The notes: generated by a model from the letters alone, not told the origin. Positions 8,483-18,987 are shown, counted from the first letter of the stretch. The stretch: 64,000 nt of DNA from an uncultured Burkholderiales bacterium (GCA_903886485.1 CAISMH010000012.1:286844-350843); one strand, 5' to 3'. Made by a program: numbers and translations.

Positions 8483-9439
8483 TCACGCGTTGAGCTGCTG
8501 CTCCAAATCATGCAGCACCTTGTAGCAAGGCAACACTTGCGCAACGCTTGAGTTGGGTTCGCGGCCCTCTTGGATGGCGCTGAAGAACTCGCGGTCTTGC
8601 AACTCGATGCCGTTCATGGACACCGCCACTTTGGACACGTCGATTTGCTCTTCTTTGCCCGTGTACAAATCGTCGTAACGCGCAAGGTAGGTGCCGGTGT
8701 CGCCGATGTAGCGGAAGTACGTGCCCAAAGGACCGTCGTTGTTGAAGCTCAGCGACAGCGTGCAGATCGCACCATTGGCTGCTTGAAGCTGAATGCTCAT
8801 GTCCATCGCGATGCCCAGTGTGGGATGGATGGGCCCTTGCACCGCATTGGCTTTGACGATGGGGCTACCTGCTTGGTAAGCAAACAAGTCCACGGTGTGC
8901 GCGGCATGGTGCCACAGCAAGTGGTCGGTCCAGCTGCGGGCTTGGCCAAGCGCGTTCATGTTGGTGCGACGGAAGAAGTAGGTTTGCACATCCATTTGTT
9001 GGATGTTGAATTCGCCCGCTTTGATTTTGTGGTGCACCCACTGGTGGCTGGGGTTGAAGCGACGGGTGTGACCGCACATCGCCACCAAGCCTTTTTCTTT
9101 GGCCACGCGCACCACTTCGTCGGCATCCTTCCAGCTGTCAGCCAACGGGATTTCAACTTGCACGTGCTTACCAGCCTTCAAGCAAGCCAAGCTTTGTGCG
9201 GCGTGCATTTGCGTGGGCGTACACAAAATGACGGCATCGACCTCAGGCAAGGCCAAGCTGTCAGCCAAGTCGGTGGTGACGTGTTGGATGCCGTACTTGC
9301 CTGCGACTTCGCGGGTCTTTTCCAAATCACGACTGATCAAGGACACGACTTCGACGCCGTCGATGTTCTTGATGCCGTCCAAGTGTTTGATGCCAAAGGC
9401 ACCCGCGCCTGCCAAGGCGACTTTGATGGTTTTGCTCAT
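8483..9439 (-). CDS. pmdC: 4-carboxy-2-hydroxymuconate-6-semialdehyde dehydrogenase
   Basis: The 318-residue protein is of the Gfo/Idh/MocA type: an N-terminal dinucleotide fold with GAGAFG at 11-16, the segment EIPLADSWKDADEVV, and a C-terminal alpha/beta domain (RRFNPSHQWVHHKI, SWTDHLLWHHAAHTVDLF). This pattern and the position directly after the dioxygenase subunits identify LigC/PmdC. The enzyme oxidises the hemiacetal form of the ring-cleavage semialdehyde to 2-pyrone-4,6-dicarboxylate with NAD(P)+ in the cytoplasm. It is the last gene of the minus-strand pmd operon and starts 20 nt after pmdB. Confidence 0.93.
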   Translation of the reverse strand: MSKTIKVALAGAGAFGIKHLDGIKNIDGVEVVSLISRDLEKTREVAGKYGIQHVTTDLADSLALPEVDAVILCTPTQMHAAQSLACLKAGKHVQVEIPLADSWKDADEVVRVAKEKGLVAMCGHTRRFNPSHQWVHHKIKAGEFNIQQMDVQTYFFRRTNMNALGQARSWTDHLLWHHAAHTVDLFAYQAGSPIVKANAVQGPIHPTLGIAMDMSIQLQAANGAICTLSLSFNNDGPLGTYFRYIGDTGTYLARYDDLYTGKEEQIDVSKVAVSMNGIELQDREFFSAIQEGREPNSSVAQVLPCYKVLHDLEQQLNA

Positions 9440-9459
9440 TTCATTTTCCTCTTGATGGT

Positions 9460-10786
<1,327 letters not shown>

Positions 10787-10787
<1 letters not shown>

Positions 10788-11704
10788 TAAAAAGTCTCCT
10801 CTGGCCAATACAGGCGCATGGGGTTGTCCACCAAGAGTTTCTTTTGCAACTCTGGGGTCGTCGCGATATGCGGGATGAAGTCCACCAGCAAGCCGTCATC
10901 GGGCATGTGGTCTTTGAGGTTGGGATGGGGCCAATCGGTGCCCCAAATCACGCGGTCTGGAAACTCGTCCACGATGCGCTTGGCAAATGGGATCACGTCT
11001 TGGTAAGCGTTTTGCTCGCCGTTCAGCGCCTTGGGGCCAGCCACAGACAAGCGCTCGGGACATGTGACTTTGCTCCACACGTTTTTGTGTTCGCGCATGA
11101 ACTTCACGAATAACTCAAACTCAGGACCATCAACAGGCTGGGTCACATCGGGGCGGCCCATGTGGTCGACCACCACGTTGGTGGGCAAGGCCGTGAAGAA
11201 GTCCCACAACTCGGGCAAGTCCACGGCTTCAAAGTAAATCACCACATGCCAGCCGTACATCTGAACGCGCTTGGCAATTTCCAGCAGCTCATCTTTGGGC
11301 GTGAAGTCCACTAAGCGCTTGACGAAGTTGAAACGCACACCGCGCACGCCTGCGTCGTGCATGGCTTGCAGTTCGTCTTCGGTCACGCTGCGTTTGACCG
11401 TGGCCACGCCACGCGCTTTGCCACCGGAGCTGACCAAGGCATCGACCATGGCGCGGTTGTCTGCGCCGTGGCAGGTGGCTTGCACCACCACATTACGGGC
11501 AAAACCCAAGTGGTCGCGCAAGGCATACAACTGTGCCTTGGAGGCATCACACGGTGTGTATTTGCGCTCAGGTGCGTAAGGGAACTCGTGGCCGGGACCA
11601 AACACGTGGCAGTGGGCATCGACGGCACCTGCAGGCAATTTGAATTTGGGCTTGCTGGGGCCGCTGTACCAGTCCAACCAGCCGGGGGTTTTCTGAAATT
11701 CCAT
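10787..11704 (-). CDS. pmdD: 2-pyrone-4,6-dicarboxylate hydrolase
   Basis: The 305-residue protein is an amidohydrolase-superfamily lactonase of the LigI type: DAHCHVFGPG near the start, VQATCHGADNRAMVDAL, VDHMGRPDV, and WGTDWPHPN close to the end with the catalytic Asp. It opens the pyrone ring to give 4-oxalomesaconate. I chose ATG 11704 because AGAGGA lies 8 nt upstream; a longer frame to 11728 lacks this signal. The stop overlaps the pmdA start. Confidence 0.94.
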
Positions 11705-11724
11705 ATCGTCTTTCCTCTGTGTTT

Positions 11725-12684
11725 TCAATCGGGTTGAATATGTGCTTCGCGCACCAGCTTGGCGTAGCGTTGGCGTTCGGCGCGAAGTAAGTTGGTAAAC
11801 ATCTCGGCGCTGCCCAGCACCACTTCGCCACCGACGGCGTGCATGCGTTCGCGCACGTCTTGGGTCTGCAAAGCTTTTTGCACTTCAGCGTGGAGCTTGT
11901 TCACAATGGGTTTGGGGGTCGCCGCGGGGGCGACCAAGCCATACCAAACCGAGGCTTCGAAACCAGGAAAGCCCGACTCGGCGATGGTGGGCGCTTCCGG
12001 AAAGATCGCGCTGCGATTGGGACTGAGGACAGCCAACACTTTGAGCTTGCCGCTCTTGACATGTGGCAACACTTCCAAGGCATTCACCGCCACCAAAGGC
12101 AATTGCCCCCCCATCACATCGGTGATGGCTGGCGAGCCGCCACGGTAGGGGATGTGTTGTAAGTCAATGCCCGCCGCACGTGCAAATAACTCCACCGCCA
12201 TGTGTGGCGTGGAGCCGTTGCCCGGTGATCCGAATGCAATGCTGTTGGGCTTGCCTTTGGCCGCCTCGATCAATTGTTTGATGTTGGTGTAAGGCGCTGC
12301 GGCATTGGCCGCGATGACGACAGGCACACGGCCAATGAGCGAGACGGCGACCAAGTCACGCTCCACATCAAAGGGCGCGGGTTGGTAGAGCGACATGTTG
12401 GCAGCCAAAGCATTGGCGGCCATCATCAAGGTGTAGCCATCGGGTTCGGCGGTGATGACGGACTTGACCGCGATGTTGGTGCCTGCGCCGGGTTTGTTGT
12501 CCACGATCACAGCTTGGCCCATGCTGGCCGATAAGCTTTGACCCACGGTGCGTGCCACCACGTCCACCGCACCACCTGCGGCGTATCCCACCACCACCTT
12601 GATGGGCTTGGTGGGATAGCTTTGTGCAAGCGCGCAAGTCGCCACACATGACACCCACAGAATCAGACTCCAACGTTTCAACAT
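11725..12684 (-). CDS. Bug-family tripartite tricarboxylate transporter binding protein
   Basis: The 319-residue protein has a signal peptide (MLKRWSLILWVSCVATCALAQS) followed by the Bug signature (YPTKPIKVVVGYAAGGAVDVVART, IVDNKPGAGTNIAVKSV, IAFGSPGNGSTPHMAVELF). Family members are periplasmic binding proteins for carboxylates that deliver to a TctA/TctB carrier or signal to sensor kinases. No TctA or TctB gene is in the window. It sits inside the pmd operon, 20 nt before pmdD, so an aromatic or dicarboxylic acid of the pathway is the likely ligand. Confidence 0.88.
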   Translation of the reverse strand: MLKRWSLILWVSCVATCALAQSYPTKPIKVVVGYAAGGAVDVVARTVGQSLSASMGQAVIVDNKPGAGTNIAVKSVITAEPDGYTLMMAANALAANMSLYQPAPFDVERDLVAVSLIGRVPVVIAANAAAPYTNIKQLIEAAKGKPNSIAFGSPGNGSTPHMAVELFARAAGIDLQHIPYRGGSPAITDVMGGQLPLVAVNALEVLPHVKSGKLKVLAVLSPNRSAIFPEAPTIAESGFPGFEASVWYGLVAPAATPKPIVNKLHAEVQKALQTQDVRERMHAVGGEVVLGSAEMFTNLLRAERQRYAKLVREAHIQPD

Positions 12685-12701
12685 GATGTGCGTCCTAACT
12701 C

Positions 12702-13694
12702 TTAATCCAAAGACACTTGTGCTTTTTTGATGATGCTGCCAAACCGCGTCGACTCTGCTTGTATGTAGGCATTCAACTGATCACGGTTCAGCGTGAAGGG
12801 CTCGTACGCAAACGAAGCAAACTTATCGCGCACATCAGGCTCAGTCAACGCCCTTTCAATGTCACGCTGAATTTTGTCGGTCACGGTTTTGGGCAATCCG
12901 CGCGGCGCCGCAATCGTGGTCCAACCGCTCACTTCAAAACCTGCGGAGCCGCCTGACTCACCGACGGTGGGCACATGAGGAAATGCGCTCACGCGTTTGG
13001 GTGCAGCCACCGCCAAGTATTGCAGTTTGCCTGCGCGATACATGGCGCCCGCCGTCGCGTTAGAGCCCAAAGCAAACGAGAGCTCGCCATTGGCAACGCC
13101 GCTGTAGAGCATGCTGGTTTCTTTGTAAATCACGTGCTGCATGTCCGTGCCCGTGACCGACTCGAACAACGCAGAGCCCAAGTGCACAGGGTTACCGACA
13201 GACCAAGAACCGTAGTTCAAACGACCCGGATGCGCTTTGGCATCGGCAATCAGGTCTGCCACTTTTTTGTATTTGCTGTCGGTCGATACCGTGACAAAAA
13301 AGTAGGTTTTGAACAAAGGCGCCAAGGGTTCGAAATCAGCCTTGGGGTCATACGGTAACTTCTTAAACAGATGCGGGTACGCGGACAAATGCACGCTGTC
13401 GAGCTGGATCAAATCATGGCCATCATTCGCACCGCGCTTGAAAGTGTCAATGGCAATAAAGCCATTGCCACCGGGCTTGTTCTCGACCACCACTGGCTTA
13501 CCCCAGGTGCGTGACAACTTGTCAGCCACCAAGCGCAGCACCCCCTCAGGGCCGCTGCCCACAGGGAACGGCGTGAGGATGCGCACAGGTTTAGTCGGGA
13601 AGTCTTGAGCTTGCAGCGAAGTGCTGCACAGCACCAGAGCACCCAACACAACAACTGCAAGCAATGGACGCTTTGAGGGAGATGTCGTAAACAA
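12702..13694 (-). CDS. Bug-family tripartite tricarboxylate transporter binding protein
   Basis: The 330-residue protein has a signal peptide ending near SLQAQ and the Bug core (FPTKPVRILTPFPVGSGPEGVLRLVADKL, VVENKPGGNGFIAID, YGSWSVGNPVHLGSALFE). It is only distantly similar to the next gene and closer to the Bug protein at 50253-51242; both share the SYGSW/NYGSW and HLG motifs. It lies 17 nt before the other Bug gene and 18 nt after pmdF. The ligand is unknown. Confidence 0.87.
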   Translation of the reverse strand: MFTTSPSKRPLLAVVVLGALVLCSTSLQAQDFPTKPVRILTPFPVGSGPEGVLRLVADKLSRTWGKPVVVENKPGGNGFIAIDTFKRGANDGHDLIQLDSVHLSAYPHLFKKLPYDPKADFEPLAPLFKTYFFVTVSTDSKYKKVADLIADAKAHPGRLNYGSWSVGNPVHLGSALFESVTGTDMQHVIYKETSMLYSGVANGELSFALGSNATAGAMYRAGKLQYLAVAAPKRVSAFPHVPTVGESGGSAGFEVSGWTTIAAPRGLPKTVTDKIQRDIERALTEPDVRDKFASFAYEPFTLNRDQLNAYIQAESTRFGSIIKKAQVSLD

Positions 13695-13712
13695 GTTGGC
13701 GATGCTTTGAAA

Positions 13713-14396
13713 TCAATCGATGTACTTCAAGCCAGCCGCGGCCAAGGGCTCACGCATCTTGTACATGTCGAGACCCAACACGCCTGAGGCTAACTTGGCG
13801 CGCTTCTCGCCTTCAAAGCTCTCGCGTTTTTGCGCCGCCGCCAAAGTTTCGGCCGCACGCGCGGCAGGCACGCACACCACGCCGTCGTCGTCGGCCACGA
13901 TGACGTCACCGGGGGTGACCAGCATGCCTGCACACACCACGGGAATGTTGACGGAGCCGATGGTGGCCTTGATGGTGCCCTTGCTACTGATGGCTTTGCT
14001 CCACACGGGGAAGTTCATCTTGTGCAGCTCTTTCACATCACGCACACCGGCGTCGATGATGAGGGCGCGTGCGCCACGGGCTTGGAACGAGGTGGCCAAC
14101 AAATCACCAAAGTAGCCGTCGGTACATTCGGCGGTGATGGCGGCCACCACAATATCGCCGGGTTGAATTTGCTCTGCGGCGACATGCATCATCCAGTTGT
14201 CGCCAGGGTGCAGCAGCACGGTCACGGCAGTGCCCGACACTTGTGCGCCTGGGTAGATGGGACGCATATAAGGCTTGAGCAAGCCCACACGGCCCATGGC
14301 TTCGTGAACGGTGGCCGAGCCCAAAGCGGCCAAGCCATCCGCGGCTGCGCGATCTGCGCGTGTGATGTTGCGGTAAACAACGCCGAGTTCGTACAT
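13713..14396 (-). CDS. pmdF: 4-carboxy-4-hydroxy-2-oxoadipate aldolase
   Basis: The 227-residue protein belongs to the RraA-like class II aldolases. The Gly-x-x-x-Asp-x-x-x-Arg-Asp signature is IIDAGVRD, with Arg119 and Asp120 as substrate and metal residues, and [22 protein letters not shown] is typical of LigK/ProA-type enzymes. It cleaves 4-carboxy-4-hydroxy-2-oxoadipate to pyruvate and oxaloacetate with a divalent metal, the last step of the pathway. It follows pmdE by 21 nt. Confidence 0.93.
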   Translation of the reverse strand: MYELGVVYRNITRADRAAADGLAALGSATVHEAMGRVGLLKPYMRPIYPGAQVSGTAVTVLLHPGDNWMMHVAAEQIQPGDIVVAAITAECTDGYFGDLLATSFQARGARALIIDAGVRDVKELHKMNFPVWSKAISSKGTIKATIGSVNIPVVCAGMLVTPGDVIVADDDGVVCVPAARAAETLAAAQKRESFEGEKRAKLASGVLGLDMYKMREPLAAAGLKYID

Positions 14397-14417
14397 AAGA
14401 AATCTCCTGAAAATGGA

Positions 14418-15452
14418 TTAACGGCCTTGCGATTTGAGCTTGGTGTCCAAGCGTGAGAACACGCGACGTGCGTTGCCCTCGTACACCTGATGGCGCTCGT
14501 CTGCATTGAGGTTCAAAGTGGACTCGATGTAACGCTTGGTGTCATCGTAGTAATGACCTGTTTCTGGATCGATGCCGCGCACCGCACCAATCATTTCGGA
14601 GGCGAACATGATGTTCTTGACCGGAATGACTTTGGTCAGCAAATCGATGCCGGGCTGGTGGTACACGCAGGTGTCGAAGTAAATGTTGTTCAGCAAATGT
14701 TCGGTGAGCAAAGGCTTTTTCAACTCTTGCGCCAAACCGCGGAAGCGTCCCCAGTGGTAAGGCACCGCGCCACCGCCGTGCGGGATCAAGAACTTCAAGG
14801 TGGGGAAGTCTTTGAACAAGTCAGAGGTCAAACACTGCATGAAGGCCGTGGTGTCTGCGTTCAAGTAATGCGCGCCAGTGGTGTGGAAGCATGCATTGCA
14901 ACTGGTGGACACGTGAATCATGGCGGGGATGTCGTACTCCACCATCTTTTCGTAGATGGGGTACCACGACTTGTCGCTCAGAGGGGGGGATGTCCAGTGA
15001 CCGCCGGATGGATCGGGATTGAGGTTGATGCCCACATTGCCGTATTGCTCCACGCACTTGACCAGTTCAGGAATGCATGTCGCGGGATCGACTCCGGGCG
15101 ACTGGGGCAACATGGCCGCAGGCACGAAGTTGTTGGGGAACAACTCAGACACACGGAAGCACAGCTCATTACAAATGGCGGCCCAAGTGGATGAGACTTG
15201 GAAGTCACCAATGTGGTGGGCCATGAAACTGGCACGTGGGCTGAAGATGGTGATGTCAGAGCCACGCTCTTTCATCTTGGCGAGCTGGTTGGTCTCGATG
15301 GTTTCGCGCAATTCATCGTCACTGATTTTGAGATCAGACACTTTCGGCATTGATGCGGGGTCTTGGATGCCTGCGATTTGTCGGTTGCGCCATTCTTCCA
15401 AGGCCTTAGGCGCTGTGGTGTAGTGACCGTGGACGTCGATGATGAGTGACAT
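14418..15452 (-). CDS. pmdE: 4-oxalomesaconate hydratase
   Basis: The 344-residue protein is of the amidohydrolase-2 fold as in LigJ. His8 and His10 form the N-terminal metal motif (DVHGHYTT), HVSTSCNACFHTTGAHYLNAD follows the central strands, and PHGGGAVPYHWGRFRG carries further metal ligands. It hydrates 4-oxalomesaconate (or its enol form) to 4-carboxy-4-hydroxy-2-oxoadipate. It starts 38 nt after the ModA-like gene and leads the enzyme-coding part of the operon. Confidence 0.93.
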   Translation of the reverse strand: MSLIIDVHGHYTTAPKALEEWRNRQIAGIQDPASMPKVSDLKISDDELRETIETNQLAKMKERGSDITIFSPRASFMAHHIGDFQVSSTWAAICNELCFRVSELFPNNFVPAAMLPQSPGVDPATCIPELVKCVEQYGNVGINLNPDPSGGHWTSPPLSDKSWYPIYEKMVEYDIPAMIHVSTSCNACFHTTGAHYLNADTTAFMQCLTSDLFKDFPTLKFLIPHGGGAVPYHWGRFRGLAQELKKPLLTEHLLNNIYFDTCVYHQPGIDLLTKVIPVKNIMFASEMIGAVRGIDPETGHYYDDTKRYIESTLNLNADERHQVYEGNARRVFSRLDTKLKSQGR

Positions 15453-15490
15453 AAATAACCTTCAGATTCAAGTTGGAGGTGAGAAAAAAA

Positions 15491-16207
15491 TCAGAGCCAG
15501 TTCATGCCTTGCTTGCGCTTGAGGTCTTCGACGCCTGCGCTGGTCAAGAACTGCAAAAACGATTGCACCGCGGCCACACGCACCGCATCAAGACTGATGG
15601 TGCTGGGAATGCCTGCTGAGAAGGTGGTGATGAAAGCGACATCGGCAGGCAAAGTGCCCAACACGTCAATGCCGGGCTGCGCGATGAGTTCGCTCAGTTG
15701 TTGAAAGCCTAACGCCGCTTGCCCCTTGGCCACCAAAGCGCCGACAGGTGTGCCGGGGGGCGGAACCACGATGCGGGCTTTGACTTGGTCCGCAATGCCC
15801 CATCGCTCAAACAACTGGTCGAGATACACACCACTCGGACCTGTGGAGTAGCTGAGTGTGGGGCTGGCCATCACAGCCGCTTTGACCGCGGCCTCGTGAC
15901 TCAAGTCGGGACGCGGCGCCCCCGCTTGGACGGCCACCGCCACGGGAGAGCGCACCCAATCGTGACGTGTGCCTTGCTGCACATGACCGGAAGCGATCAA
16001 ACGCTCAATCGCATCTGAGGCCAGCAACACCATATCGAAGGCTTCACCCGCTTGCACGCGCTTGGCGGCATCGACACCGCCCACCGATTCAATCTGCACA
16101 GACACACCCGTTTGGGCAAGGTAGGCCTGCGCCAAATCAGCCAGCAAAGACTTGGTGGCCATGGAGGAAATGCCACGCAAAACGACAGGAGGGGTAGGAG
16201 TTTGCAT
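15491..16207 (-). CDS. ModA-like substrate-binding-fold protein without signal peptide
   Basis: The 238-residue protein shows the type-2 periplasmic-binding fold: VVLRGISSMATKSLLADLAQAYLAQTG, FDMVLLASDAIERLI, TLSYSTGPSGVYLDQLF, ALGFQQLSELI and a C-terminal PADVAFITTFSAGIP. No signal peptide or lipobox is visible from the chosen ATG at 16207, and an extension to 16255 does not add one, so the product appears cytoplasmic. It is the first gene of the pmd operon. In related clusters this position can hold a tautomerase or transporter gene. A binding, sensing or enzymatic role cannot be told from sequence. Confidence 0.7.
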   Translation of the reverse strand: MQTPTPPVVLRGISSMATKSLLADLAQAYLAQTGVSVQIESVGGVDAAKRVQAGEAFDMVLLASDAIERLIASGHVQQGTRHDWVRSPVAVAVQAGAPRPDLSHEAAVKAAVMASPTLSYSTGPSGVYLDQLFERWGIADQVKARIVVPPPGTPVGALVAKGQAALGFQQLSELIAQPGIDVLGTLPADVAFITTFSAGIPSTISLDAVRVAAVQSFLQFLTSAGVEDLKRKQGMNWL

Positions 16208-16277
16208 AGCGCCAGATTCTAGAGATTTACCCCAGAATTGGGCCTCACACGGCAAACTAACTGCTATAACGTTTTTA

Positions 16278-16298
16278 AATAACAGACAATTGGTTATT
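16278..16298. promoter_or_regulatory. LysR-type operator candidate
   Basis: AATAAC (16278-16283) and GTTATT (16293-16298) form a perfect inverted repeat with a 9-bp centre. It fits the LysR recognition-site geometry and lies in the 107-bp divergent region between the ModA-like gene and the LysR gene, about 17 bp before the LysR ATG. Autoregulation plus control of the pmd operon is inferred. Confidence 0.55.
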
Positions 16299-16314
16299 CA
16301 ATTTCGAGGATTGT

Positions 16315-17235
16315 ATGGAACTCAAACAAATCGAGTCTTTTGTACGTGTGGCTGAGTTGGGCAGCTTCACCAAAGCAGCTCAAGCCCTGAACATGCCTCA
16401 GCCCCTGTTGAGCCGTCACGTGCGGCAACTGGAGGTGGGCTTGCATCAAAACTTGCTGATGCGCAATGGGCGTGGCGTGACGGTGACTGAAGCTGGGTTG
16501 CTGATGCTTGAGCATGGGCGCGGAATCTTGCACCAAGTGGCAGTGGCGCAAGAAGCACTGGGGTCGGTGCGTGGTGCACTGGCAGGACGCGTATCCATCG
16601 GTTTGCCGCCTAGCCTGTCCAAGTTGGTGACCGTGCCTCTGACGATGTCATTTCGTCAGACGTTGCCACATGCGCAGCTGTCGTTGACTGAAGGCTTCTC
16701 TGTGCTGATGGTTGAGAGTTTGCGCGCAGGCCGTCTTGACATGGTTGTTCTGTACAACCCACCGCCCTCACCCGATTTAGAGATGAAGTTGCTGCATGAG
16801 GAGACCTTGATCTTGATTGCGGGCAAAAAGAGCCAGCCTTTGAACGGCGACAAGCCACTGAAAGAGGTGGTGCCACTGGCTGACTTGGCCAAGCTGCCCC
16901 TCATCGTGCCCAGTCGCCCCAATGCATTTCGCCTGTTGATTGACACGGAGATGCTGCGCATCAACTGCAAACCGAATATTGCGTTGGAGATTGACGGTTT
17001 GAACGCCATTCTTGAGTTGGTCAAGGAAGGCCTAGGTTACGCGGTACTACCCGCCTACACCCTGCGCAACTTTGCGAAACCCAAAGACTTCACGACGCAT
17101 CGCGTCGAAAAGCCCAAACTGATGAGCCAGTTGATGCTGGTGTGGTCCGCACGCCGCCCCATGACGGCCACACACAAAGCGACCTTGCAACTGACAGAGG
17201 AAGTGGTGTCACAAGCGTTGATGGCCAACAGCTAG
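16315..17235 (+). CDS. LysR-family regulator, probable activator of the pmd operon
   Basis: The 306-residue protein has the LysR helix-turn-helix at about residues 16-37 (GSFTKAAQALNMPQPLLSRHVRQLE) and a LysR substrate-binding domain (RVSIGLPPSLSKLVTVPL, RAGRLDMVVLYNP, GLGYAVLPAYTL). A GAGGA site lies 4 nt before the ATG. It is divergent from the head of the protocatechuate operon, with a palindrome between them, the classical arrangement for a LysR activator of a catabolic operon. The effector is unknown. Confidence 0.87.
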   Translation: MELKQIESFVRVAELGSFTKAAQALNMPQPLLSRHVRQLEVGLHQNLLMRNGRGVTVTEAGLLMLEHGRGILHQVAVAQEALGSVRGALAGRVSIGLPPSLSKLVTVPLTMSFRQTLPHAQLSLTEGFSVLMVESLRAGRLDMVVLYNPPPSPDLEMKLLHEETLILIAGKKSQPLNGDKPLKEVVPLADLAKLPLIVPSRPNAFRLLIDTEMLRINCKPNIALEIDGLNAILELVKEGLGYAVLPAYTLRNFAKPKDFTTHRVEKPKLMSQLMLVWSARRPMTATHKATLQLTEEVVSQALMANS

Positions 17236-17255
17236 CCACCACCGCTGGGTTGGAC

Positions 17256-18152
17256 TTACCAGCTGTCGTCGCTGCCGCCACCGGAGTCGGCACTGTCCCA
17301 ACCGCTGCCAGACCCTGCATCAAAAGATCCCAAGTCAGGTTGTGCGGGCGTATCAAAGGGTACGTACCCACCGTTGTCGGCCACAGGTGTTGCGCTGGGT
17401 ACAGATGAGGTGTGGTGTTCACCCTCTAAGGCTTTAGACAAGGCATAGCCAGCGGCCACACCGGCCAAACCACCCACCACAGCACCTGTCATGGTGGAGC
17501 CGCCGCTGTTGGGCTGGGCGTAACCCTGTGGGGCGTAACCGCTTGGGGGCATGCCTTGCGGTGCATTGGGCGTGTATTGAGCGCCAAAGCCTCGGGGTGC
17601 AGGTGTCATCCCCGCAGCAGGGGCATACGTCGTGTTGTTGGCATTCGCCGCAGCCGAGCGACGCAGCCACAAGCCCAACACCACCAAGCCCGCAATGGCG
17701 AACCAGACATACGTGAGGGTCGAGCTGCCGCTATTTCCCGCCGCTTCTGGCGTTGATTGGCTGACTGCGTGTGCGCTAGGCGCCACCGAAGGCTCCATCA
17801 CCACCGAAGATGAAGGCGCATTCGCCAAGTCGTTGACTTTGGCAGAGACTGCATTGAATTTTTCAGGGCTGGTCGCGAACTTCAAGGACGGGTCAATGTC
17901 TTTGGCTTTTTGCAACTCAGTTTGCGCATCCTTGTAGCGGTGTTCGTGGGCCAGCACTTGGCCCAATTCGTAATGCGCTTTGGCACTTTGCGGTTTGTCT
18001 TGCAAGACTTCGCGCAACATGGTTTCCGCCTGCGCATACTGCCCTGCCGCGACAGCTGCCTCGATATCTTTGGGCGTGGGCAGCGCCAAGGCAAACGTAG
18101 CACCCAGCACCATCACCACGGCGACACATGATTTAAACAATCGAGAAAACAT
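17256..18152 (-). CDS. TPR-containing membrane protein with Gly/Ser/Asp-rich C-terminus
   Basis: The 298-residue protein begins with a hydrophobic signal or anchor (FSRLFKSCVAVVMVLGATFALALP). A tetratricopeptide region follows at about 25-90 (AAGQYAQAETMLREVLQDKPQSAKAHYELGQVLAHEHRYKDAQ), then a second membrane segment near 145-165 (YVWFAIAGLVVLGLWLRR), a Pro/Gly/Tyr-rich linker, a short glycine-zipper stretch and an acidic Gly/Ser tail ending DDSW. The layout suggests an envelope protein with one protein-interaction domain outside the cytoplasm. I do not recognise a named family. ATG 18152 was preferred to GTG 18161 because of ribosome-site spacing. Confidence 0.7.
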   Translation of the reverse strand: MFSRLFKSCVAVVMVLGATFALALPTPKDIEAAVAAGQYAQAETMLREVLQDKPQSAKAHYELGQVLAHEHRYKDAQTELQKAKDIDPSLKFATSPEKFNAVSAKVNDLANAPSSSVVMEPSVAPSAHAVSQSTPEAAGNSGSSTLTYVWFAIAGLVVLGLWLRRSAAANANNTTYAPAAGMTPAPRGFGAQYTPNAPQGMPPSGYAPQGYAQPNSGGSTMTGAVVGGLAGVAAGYALSKALEGEHHTSSVPSATPVADNGGYVPFDTPAQPDLGSFDAGSGSGWDSADSGGGSDDSW

Positions 18153-18196
18153 AGGACTCACTACCTTTCAATCAAAACCTGCATCACACAGATGTG

Positions 18197-18209
18197 CTGC
18201 ATTGTGCAG
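18197..18209. promoter_or_regulatory. Short palindrome upstream of the TPR gene
   Basis: CTGCA-TTG-TGCAG is a perfect inverted repeat 45 nt upstream of the minus-strand start at 18152, and the wider sequence is TGC-rich. It may be an operator. No binding protein can be named with confidence. Confidence 0.3.
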
Positions 18210-18364
18210 TGCTGATGTGACGGCTAGGTCAAGCGACACAAGCTCAACCATAAATAAGGCTCAAGCTTCCCAAATCAAGAGGGGGAGAAAAATTTATGGC
18301 TGAACCGACAGCCCAGCGAAGTCTAAGGCTGGGATTGATTAATGGGATTTATGGTGAGCATCCA

Positions 18365-18405
18365 CCGAGTTTTGAAGCATTTTGGTGAATGCTTCAAAGG
18401 CTCGG
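18365..18405. other. Long interrupted hairpin downstream of the 18415 gene
   Basis: Outer arms CCGAG/CTCGG (18365-18369, 18401-18405) enclose inner arms TTGAAGCATT/AATGCTTCAA (18372-18381, 18388-18397), separated by small bulges. It lies just after the stop of the minus-strand gene ending at 18415, as a transcript-end structure would, but no T-run follows on that strand. Confidence 0.45.
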
Positions 18406-18414
18406 TCTCAACAC

Positions 18415-18837
18415 TTAAGCCACTGTGTTGACGTTACTGCCGATACCCATTAACGCAAACACGCTGGATTCCTGGGCGCTGATATGGGCACTCGCTAAGG
18501 CCGCCGCCGCTTTTTGTGCGGGTGTCGTGGTTTTTGATGGGGTGCTGGAACTTGGCACCTTCGCCGTTGAAGCGCCTTGAGCGCCGTTTTTAGGCTGCAT
18601 GTCCAAAGCTGCTTTTTGAGCTGCCGCTAAATCCTCCGAGCGAAGGGCTTGGTACAAGCGACCCAAGGGGCTGGTGTTGTTCTTGCCCATCACGGGCAGC
18701 CCTGATGCCACGTAGGCTTTTTGGGCTGAGGCCATATCACCAGCCTTCAAAGCGGAGAACAAATTATTCATGTTCTGTTGCTTTTGTAGGAGACCTGTTG
18801 CGTAGGTGCTTTGTGCTGCGATGTTGTTGATTGACAT
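18415..18837 (-). CDS. Hypothetical protein, Ala/Ser/Thr-rich C-terminus
   Basis: From the ATG at 18837 the protein has 140 residues. The N-terminal half is polar and probably helical (SINNIAAQSTYATGLLQKQQNMNNLFSALKAGDMASAQKAYV; LGRLYQALRSEDLAAAQKAAL), with two similar helical units each ending in an AAQKA/SAQKA pattern. A Ser/Thr/Pro linker and an Ala-rich end follow. It has no signal peptide. An in-frame extension to 18918 is possible but has no better start signal. I do not recognise the family. It marks the left edge of the A+T-rich stretch. Confidence 0.6.
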   Translation of the reverse strand: MSINNIAAQSTYATGLLQKQQNMNNLFSALKAGDMASAQKAYVASGLPVMGKNNTSPLGRLYQALRSEDLAAAQKAALDMQPKNGAQGASTAKVPSSSTPSKTTTPAQKAAAALASAHISAQESSVFALMGIGSNVNTVA

Positions 18838-18987
18838 GAGTTGGATTGCCGTTTTTACGTCAGTTGCATATCGATAGACAGCTTTCAGCAAGAATCGAGC
18901 CGTACTGAATTGACACATGCAAAACTAAAGACCCATGTCATGCACGCTGGTACTGAATTCAAACAACCCACCCATATAACGCTCCAC

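Noticed and set aside
18193..18206. TGTGC at 18194 considered as a seventh CRP-geometry site
   Set aside because: The right half after six bases is GTGCA, not G(A/C)AC, and it lies within a different palindrome outside the A+T-rich island.
18162..18987. Search for a second copy of the tRNA-Val 3' end as left attachment site of the island
   Set aside because: No stretch resembling the T-arm or acceptor end (GGGCGATGCAAG, TTCGAACTTGC) was found there by eye, so no att pair is annotated.
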